Source of the DNA: Methanobacteriota archaeon
GTDB taxonomy: Archaea > Thermoplasmatota > Poseidoniia > Poseidoniales > Poseidoniaceae
Direction of reading: 5' to 3'
DNA: 35,100 bases
Assembly (NCBI GenBank): GCA_011526375.1
Contig: WTIT01000068.1
Coordinates: forward strand, 77,123 to 112,222
Shown: positions 30,836 to 35,100 of the stretch, piece by piece
Layout: the number at the start of each line of letters is the position of its first letter
How positions within the stretch are numbered: position 1 is the stretch's first letter
Translations under genes and position numbers: made by a program
The notes under the pieces: generated by a model
Seen by the model: the letters and a program-made list of their open reading frames with translations, nothing else
The model's database searches: none
Told to the model about the DNA's origin: nothing

Positions 30836-32074
30836 ATGGCGAGAAAACTTCCTACACAACCGACTGTTAACATTGGACTAGTTGGCCATGTAGATCATGG
30901 CAAGACTACACTCACTAGAGCCCTTTCCGGAGTTTGGACAGATACTCACTCTGAAGAGAGAAAGCGAGGTATATCAATAAAACTAGGCTATGCTGATACA
31001 GCATTCTATCAAACTAAAGACGGAACCTATTATGCTTCGGGAAAGAACCCTAATGGCAAAAAAGACGTTAATGAAGAATTACAACGTGTAGTTTCATTTG
31101 TTGATGCTCCAGGTCACGAGACACTAATGGCTATCATGATTACAGGTGCTTCGATAATGGATGGAGCCATGTTAATGGTCGCAGCAAATGAAAAGTGTCC
31201 CCAACCTCAAACTCGAGAACATTTGATGGCATTGAATATGTCTGGAATCAAAAATATAGTCGTAGTACAAAATAAAATCGATCTTGTTAGTAGAGAGCGT
31301 GCTATTGAATCTTATCAGGAAATTAAAGAATTTCTGAAAGGCACGGTTGCAGAAGACGCGCCAATAATTCCTGTTTCAGCCCATCATGATGTAAATCTGG
31401 ATATTCTTATTGACGCAATTGAAAAAACCATTCCAACTCCAGAACGAAGTGACAAAGAAAAACCATTGATGCACGTTGCTAGATCATTTGATATCAACCG
31501 ACCCGGAACCAGGCCAACTAAACTCAGAGGTGGAGTTATTGGTGGTAGCATAGTCAAGGGTGAATTCAAAGTTGGTGATAAAATTGAAATTGGCCCGGGC
31601 AGGAAAATTCAACAAGGCTCCAAAGTAAGGTGGGAGTCAATCAAGGCAACCGTGACTAGTATGCAGGGTGGAGGATTGAGCCTAGACAAAATGCACGCAG
31701 GCGGATTATGTGGACTTGCTACAGAGCTAGACCCCTCTATCACTACATCAGATAACCTTTCAGGACAAGTGGTTTCATTATCTGGCGAGCTTCCAAAAAC
31801 AAGGGACAAAATTGAAATTTCTGTCCATTTAATGGAATCAATGGTCTCGACTGATGGTTCAAATCCAGAAAAAATCCATCCTCTGCGCAATAATGAGATG
31901 TTAATGATAAATGTTGCAACTGCAACATCAGTGGGTGTGACAAAGAATGCTGAAAAAACGAGAACTGGTCTCGAATTGAGACTACCAATTTGTGTTGATG
32001 TTGGAGAAAGAGTCTCCTTGTCTAGAAGAATCGGCTCACGATGGCGATTAATCGGCTACGGAATTATCCAATAG
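30836..32074 (+). CDS. eif2g: Translation initiation factor aIF2 subunit gamma
   Basis: This GTPase brings initiator Met-tRNA to the ribosome as part of the aIF2 trimer. The G domain is clear: GLVGHVDHGKTTLTRAL (G1), ERKRGISIK (G2), VDAPGHETLM (G3), VVQNKIDL (G4) and IPVSAHHD (G5). Domains II and III follow with RPTKLRGGVIGGSI and VGERVSLSRRIGSRWRLIGYG. Length 412 is normal. The segment between G2 and G3, which in most archaeal homologues holds a four-cysteine zinc knuckle, here reads FYQTKDGTYYASG and then KNPNGKKDV, with no cysteine at all. The ATG is preceded by GGAG at 9 nt. A PIN-domain gene follows after 8 bases. Confidence 0.95.
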   Translation: MARKLPTQPTVNIGLVGHVDHGKTTLTRALSGVWTDTHSEERKRGISIKLGYADTAFYQTKDGTYYASGKNPNGKKDVNEELQRVVSFVDAPGHETLMAIMITGASIMDGAMLMVAANEKCPQPQTREHLMALNMSGIKNIVVVQNKIDLVSRERAIESYQEIKEFLKGTVAEDAPIIPVSAHHDVNLDILIDAIEKTIPTPERSDKEKPLMHVARSFDINRPGTRPTKLRGGVIGGSIVKGEFKVGDKIEIGPGRKIQQGSKVRWESIKATVTSMQGGGLSLDKMHAGGLCGLATELDPSITTSDNLSGQVVSLSGELPKTRDKIEISVHLMESMVSTDGSNPEKIHPLRNNEMLMINVATATSVGVTKNAEKTRTGLELRLPICVDVGERVSLSRRIGSRWRLIGYGIIQ

Positions 32075-32082
32075 GGGATTGA

Positions 32083-32463
32083 ATGACTCACAAGATTATT
32101 GTCGACAGTTGTGGCTGGGTGGCATTGATTGATGCTAAAATCAATCTTGATGTAGAGTTAGAAAGAATATTTGGAACATTTCAGTTGATTCTCTTAGATA
32201 GCGTTGATAATGAACTGAATAATCTAGAATCTAGTAGACCAAACAGAAAATCGTTACTATTAGAAATGCTTAGGAGTAAATCAAACTTGGTTTCGAGCAG
32301 CTTGAATTCTCATACTGATGATCAAATTTTTGATTTAGCATGTAGTGATTCATACTCAGTTTTGACTATTGACAAGATATTGAAAAAGCGATTATATGAG
32401 AGCGGCATTTCAGTAGTCGAGGTAGCGAAAAGTAACCACCTAAGGTTGATTGAAGGTCTATAG
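32083..32463 (+). CDS. PIN-domain protein, probable ribonuclease
   Basis: This 126-residue protein has a PIN fold with the expected acidic residues: IIVDSCGWVALID (first Asp at residue 8), a Glu in VDNELNNLE, an Asp cluster in HTDDQIFDLA and the last Asp in LTIDKILKKRL. PIN proteins cut RNA; archaeal copies beside aIF2-gamma are commonly of the Fcf1/Utp24-like single-domain type and are thought to act in rRNA processing, though that is inference here. A VapC-type toxin is less likely because no antitoxin gene is present. The ATG has GGGG 5 nt upstream. The gene converges on DUF357 with 5 bases between stops. Confidence 0.85.
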   Translation: MTHKIIVDSCGWVALIDAKINLDVELERIFGTFQLILLDSVDNELNNLESSRPNRKSLLLEMLRSKSNLVSSSLNSHTDDQIFDLACSDSYSVLTIDKILKKRLYESGISVVEVAKSNHLRLIEGL

Positions 32464-32468
32464 AACGA

Positions 32469-32768
32469 TTACGGCAGTGTAAATAAATTGTCATCTCCGT
32501 GACCATCAAGCAATTTTAACTTGATACCTGCATCTATCCATGCATGGGCATAATTTATCGCACCAAATGCCCTGATATAGTCGCCGTTCTCCATGAAATA
32601 ATTTGCATCACTTGTGTAATCATCTGCCATTCTTAGTAACACCGCTAACATCTCAGATTCTTGTGAACCGTCTGGATGAATGGGAGTTGCCTTCGCCCTT
32701 GCCAGTTTTGTTAGATTTAGATAATGCTGTAATTTCTCCTGAGAAATAGTATCCTGGATAACTTTCAC
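32469..32768 (-). CDS. DUF357 family protein
   Basis: The 99-residue all-helical protein shows the archaeal DUF357 pattern: a helix with LQHYLNLTKLARAKA, then LLRMADDYTSDANYFMENGD and a core INYAHAWIDAGIKLKLL. The family's function is not known to me. The start is GTG, overlapping the propeller gene stop (GTGA), with GGAGG 7 nt upstream. It is the last gene of a three-gene operon with the AAA-like and propeller proteins, which suggests that it works with them. Confidence 0.8.
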   Translation of the reverse strand: MKVIQDTISQEKLQHYLNLTKLARAKATPIHPDGSQESEMLAVLLRMADDYTSDANYFMENGDYIRAFGAINYAHAWIDAGIKLKLLDGHGDDNLFTLP

Positions 32769-33814
32769 TCTCCACCCTCCTTCTGTCTCTTCAATAGTCT
32801 TCTAACATCTTCCCTGCGTCCAAGTGCTTGATATAGTTCAACTGCTAGAGACAATCTGCCTTCTTCCTCTGCCTGAGATGCTCGATCAAAAATTACTTTC
32901 CTTTCATCCCAATTCCTCGCTAAGGCAGCCTCTGCAGCAGCTTGGAAACGACTTTCTCTCTCTGTGTTTGCAAGATGCGGTGCTTTCCACATCCTAACTA
33001 AACCATTTCTGGTTGCGGTAACCATGCTATCTGTAGTAACTTTCTGCAACAAGTCACCAAGATTCATGTTATTGCCTAGGATTGTATCATCCTCACCCTC
33101 TAATCCTGATAGTAAGTAGAGTAACCCTTCGATTCCCAAAACCCACCAGCCATCGCCACATCTTATGCCTTCCATAGGCTCTAGAGAATCGGATTGCAGT
33201 TTCTCGATATAATCCCATCCAAATGGATGAGGAACACCCTCCCAAATTTCTCCGGAACTTGTTTGTAATAATAGACGGCCTTGATCCAATCTTGATACCC
33301 AACTCCAAACCCTGTCTTCTAAGCATCGCTTTGAGTAATTGTTGCCAAGCCTACCACACCACAACTTTCCATCAGCGGATTGCCATAAAATATGTTCTCT
33401 ATCAAGCCAACCCACCAATCTCCTAATTTTTCCTGTTTGAAATCTTTTGATTCCGACACCTTCATGAGAGAATAAATGCATTTGGCCTTCTTTACCAGTC
33501 AATATCCAACCGCCACCTGGCCGATGTAAAACATCGGTGAATCCACCAAATGTGGACCTGCCGTCGTGCAGCATACTACCATCTGTAGTTGAGATTACAT
33601 AGAAACCATGAGCGGCGAGTGCTGCCAGTATACCGTTGTTGTAATTAATTGAATGAACTTTGAATGGTGTCTTTACTGACCACCTTATATCTCCATTAGA
33701 TTCAATTAACACCATTGTTAAACCATGACTAACTACAATTCCACCCTCAACTGCAGCAATTGCTGATATTCTCTCTGTGGCTTGCCAAGACCAAGATATA
33801 CTCCAAGACATCAT
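32765..33814 (-). CDS. Beta-propeller protein with C-terminal helical domain
   Basis: This 349-residue protein is soluble, with no signal peptide. The first ~280 residues form repeated blade-like units: SAIAAVEGGIVVSHGLTMVLI, SINYNNGILAALAAHGFYVIS, TDVLHRPGGGWILTGKEGQMHLF, ILWQSADGKLWCGRL, RLLLQTSSGEIWEGV and MVTATRNGLVRMWKAP, in the style of WD40/PQQ propellers, probably six or seven blades. The C-terminal ~65 residues are helical with a TPR-like pair (AAAEAALARNWDERKVIFDRA, LAVELYQALGRREDVRRLL). It starts with ATG-ATG after GGAGGTGAT, which lies at the 3' end of the upstream gene; the genes overlap by ATGA. A scaffold or adaptor role is likely by fold; the partner is probably the AAA-like protein. 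Confidence 0.75.
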   Translation of the reverse strand: MMSWSISWSWQATERISAIAAVEGGIVVSHGLTMVLIESNGDIRWSVKTPFKVHSINYNNGILAALAAHGFYVISTTDGSMLHDGRSTFGGFTDVLHRPGGGWILTGKEGQMHLFSHEGVGIKRFQTGKIRRLVGWLDREHILWQSADGKLWCGRLGNNYSKRCLEDRVWSWVSRLDQGRLLLQTSSGEIWEGVPHPFGWDYIEKLQSDSLEPMEGIRCGDGWWVLGIEGLLYLLSGLEGEDDTILGNNMNLGDLLQKVTTDSMVTATRNGLVRMWKAPHLANTERESRFQAAAEAALARNWDERKVIFDRASQAEEEGRLSLAVELYQALGRREDVRRLLKRQKEGGE

Positions 33815-35100
33815 TCATCACCTCCCATAATCCCCCAAGCAATAAGTTGGGCTTTCGCGGATTGAGTTAGTTTGTAATACCTGCTCCGTCCTTTAATACG
33901 CGCATCTAAGATACCAGCTTTTAGCAGCCTATTACTAATCTGAGACAATCTTGGACGCTTTATTCCTAAATGCTGAAGAATATCCTTATCGCTGGGTGAG
34001 TAGTCCCTTACTCTTGCAATAGAAAGCACATATGATTCAGTTGAATTGAGTGAGGAAAGTACGGAAGGATTCAATGGATAGTCAATTTTTTGTCCAAAAT
34101 TATTTGAAGACAAATTCATCATTTTTTCAAGAAAATTATCTTCAATTGGACTCTGATTAGAATTTGATTGATAAACTAAACTAGTCAGTATGCTAACCAA
34201 TTTCTGCATAGTTTGATTGTCGCTATCTAACTCTTCAAAAGATTCTGATTGTACGCTATCCTCAGGCTCAACAAACTGCAAATCATCATTTATTTCCATG
34301 CCTATTTCATCATGGATTAGTTCTGCAGAATTATGTTCTTCGAATTCTACCCTTTCTTCAGGTTGAATCATCTCTTTAGAAACCCATAACTCAGTACCAT
34401 GTTGATTGTGTTGATTGACCATTTCTTCAGGTTCCGATTTATCCATTTCATCAAAATCTCTTGTTCTACCTAAAAGGCCTCCAAATGCCCCTGCATTGAT
34501 GATTGGCTTGGGTTTAGAATCTGCAACAATAATCTCTCCTGTATCGGGATTGGCAGAATAAGCAAAGTCTTCTATTGGTTTATCTGAATCTTGAGATTCA
34601 GAGAGCCCATCTAAATCTAATTCAAATCCAAATGGATTAGCATCTGTTATCAAGTGATTTGTATTATCCTCGGCATCCCTTTCATCCCAAGGCACTGACG
34701 CATCAATAATCTCTGATTCATTGGTTGCAACAATATTTTGTAATTCATCCACAGAATGATTCGTGATTTGAGTATCTTGTGAGTGAGTTTGGACTGGTAA
34801 ATCTTGATCCTGTTCTCTAAAACCCGAATCTCTAAGTCGGTAATTATCAATTGCATCTCGCATGAATTTTACCACTTCTAGAGGTATACCTCCGGTCTTA
34901 TCATGAATTGCTTTGGCGTGATTAAAATCCAATTTAAACTCTTTATTACTAGCAGAGGTTATTCGTTTTTCGATTAGTGCCTGTACTTCATCTATTGATA
35001 ATTGAGTTAATGTTTCAACATTATCAAAACTATGCAATACGTTATCTTGAATATTCATCCTTTGCTTTGATTCAACTACAACAACAATCACGGCTTGTAG
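33811..35100 (-). CDS. AAA-like ATPase C-terminal part with winged-helix domain (5' truncated)
   Basis: The frame stays open to the window edge (LQAVIVVVVES precedes the track's GTG at 35091), so the N-terminus, including Walker A, is missing. The visible start looks like a sensor-1 strand, then LTQLSIDEVQALIEKRI and AIHDKTGGIPLEVVKFMRDAI, typical of the lid of AAA/Orc-like ATPases. A long acidic, disordered middle (~250 residues, with GAFGGLLGRTRDFDEMD) is followed by a C-terminal winged helix: DKDILQHLGIKRPRLSQISNRLLKAG, with wing KGRSRYYKLTQ. This suggests an ATPase that binds DNA. It is the first visible gene of the operon, and its 3' end carries the SD of the next gene. Confidence 0.8.
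   Translation of the reverse strand, partial: LQAVIVVVVESKQRMNIQDNVLHSFDNVETLTQLSIDEVQALIEKRITSASNKEFKLDFNHAKAIHDKTGGIPLEVVKFMRDAIDNYRLRDSGFREQDQDLPVQTHSQDTQITNHSVDELQNIVATNESEIIDASVPWDERDAEDNTNHLITDANPFGFELDLDGLSESQDSDKPIEDFAYSANPDTGEIIVADSKPKPIINAGAFGGLLGRTRDFDEMDKSEPEEMVNQHNQHGTELWVSKEMIQPEERVEFEEHNSAELIHDEIGMEINDDLQFVEPEDSVQSESFEELDSDNQTMQKLVSILTSLVYQSNSNQSPIEDNFLEKMMNLSSNNFGQKIDYPLNPSVLSSLNSTESYVLSIARVRDYSPSDKDILQHLGIKRPRLSQISNRLLKAGILDARIKGRSRYYKLTQSAKAQLIAWGIMGGDE

Noticed and set aside
32083-32463. VapC toxin of a toxin-antitoxin pair
   Set aside because: No small antitoxin gene precedes it; the aIF2-gamma neighbour fits a housekeeping PIN protein.

Overview
The window reads as a chromosomal segment of a marine planktonic euryarchaeon. 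My best guess is Marine Group II (Poseidoniales/Thalassoarchaea) or a close relative. The archaeal signal comes from Orc1/Cdc6, ribosomal protein eS6, aIF2-gamma, Dph2, an archaeal-type Hpt, a DUF357 protein and a bacterio-opsin-activator-type HTH_10 regulator. These sit beside bacterial-style genes (gyrBA, acyl-CoA dehydrogenase, a class II CCA-adding-type nucleotidyltransferase) and large secreted PKD-repeat proteases, a mix known from that group. The taxonomic call is inference. The DNA is AT-rich and densely packed, with many 4-nt stop/start overlaps. TTG and GTG starts preceded by GGAGG-type Shine-Dalgarno (SD) sequences occur alongside starts that look leaderless, so several ORF-track starts were moved.

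Layout. 1-309: 3' end of a probable succinylglutamate desuccinylase/aspartoacylase-like gene. 310-6337 (minus): gyrB and gyrA, overlapping, then a LeuA-like DRE-TIM acyltransferase. 6338-6621: the longest intergenic stretch, between divergent gyrB and aroD. 6622-7419: aroD. 7416-14074: a secreted/membrane module made of a small anchored surface protein, a 1404-residue metalloprotease with PKD repeats, and a divergent M28 peptidase/glutaminyl-cyclase-like enzyme. 14149-16343: a membrane protein with a carboxypeptidase-regulatory-like domain, coupled to a thymidylate kinase with a long unknown C-terminal domain. 16344-17147: a DUF2085 membrane protein and a divergent promoter region. 17148-22580: a plus-strand run of a membrane protein with a degenerate Smr-like domain, an HTH_10 regulator, a Pcm-like methyltransferase, a HEAT-like protein and an M61 peptidase; the last three are joined by 4-nt overlaps. 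22573-25557: a ParB/SerK-like protein (minus), then the class II CCA/poly(A) polymerase-family enzyme and an EF-hand plus OB-like protein. 25558-28957: acyl-CoA dehydrogenase (minus) opposite a GcvH-like protein lacking the lipoylation lysine, then hpt and dph2. 29031-32463: an information-processing cluster of cdc6, eS6, aIF2-gamma and a PIN protein. 32469-35100 (minus): a tightly coupled three-gene operon of an AAA-like/winged-helix protein (cut at its 5' end), a beta-propeller protein and DUF357.

No RNA gene, CRISPR array or insertion sequence is visible. The most interesting points are a canonical EF-hand loop on the extreme C-terminus of GyrA, a second two-EF-hand protein fused to an OB-like domain, the lysine-less GcvH-like protein, an aIF2-gamma with no zinc-knuckle cysteines, the thymidylate kinase fusion, the Pcm/HEAT/M61 operon, and the closing AAA/propeller/DUF357 operon.
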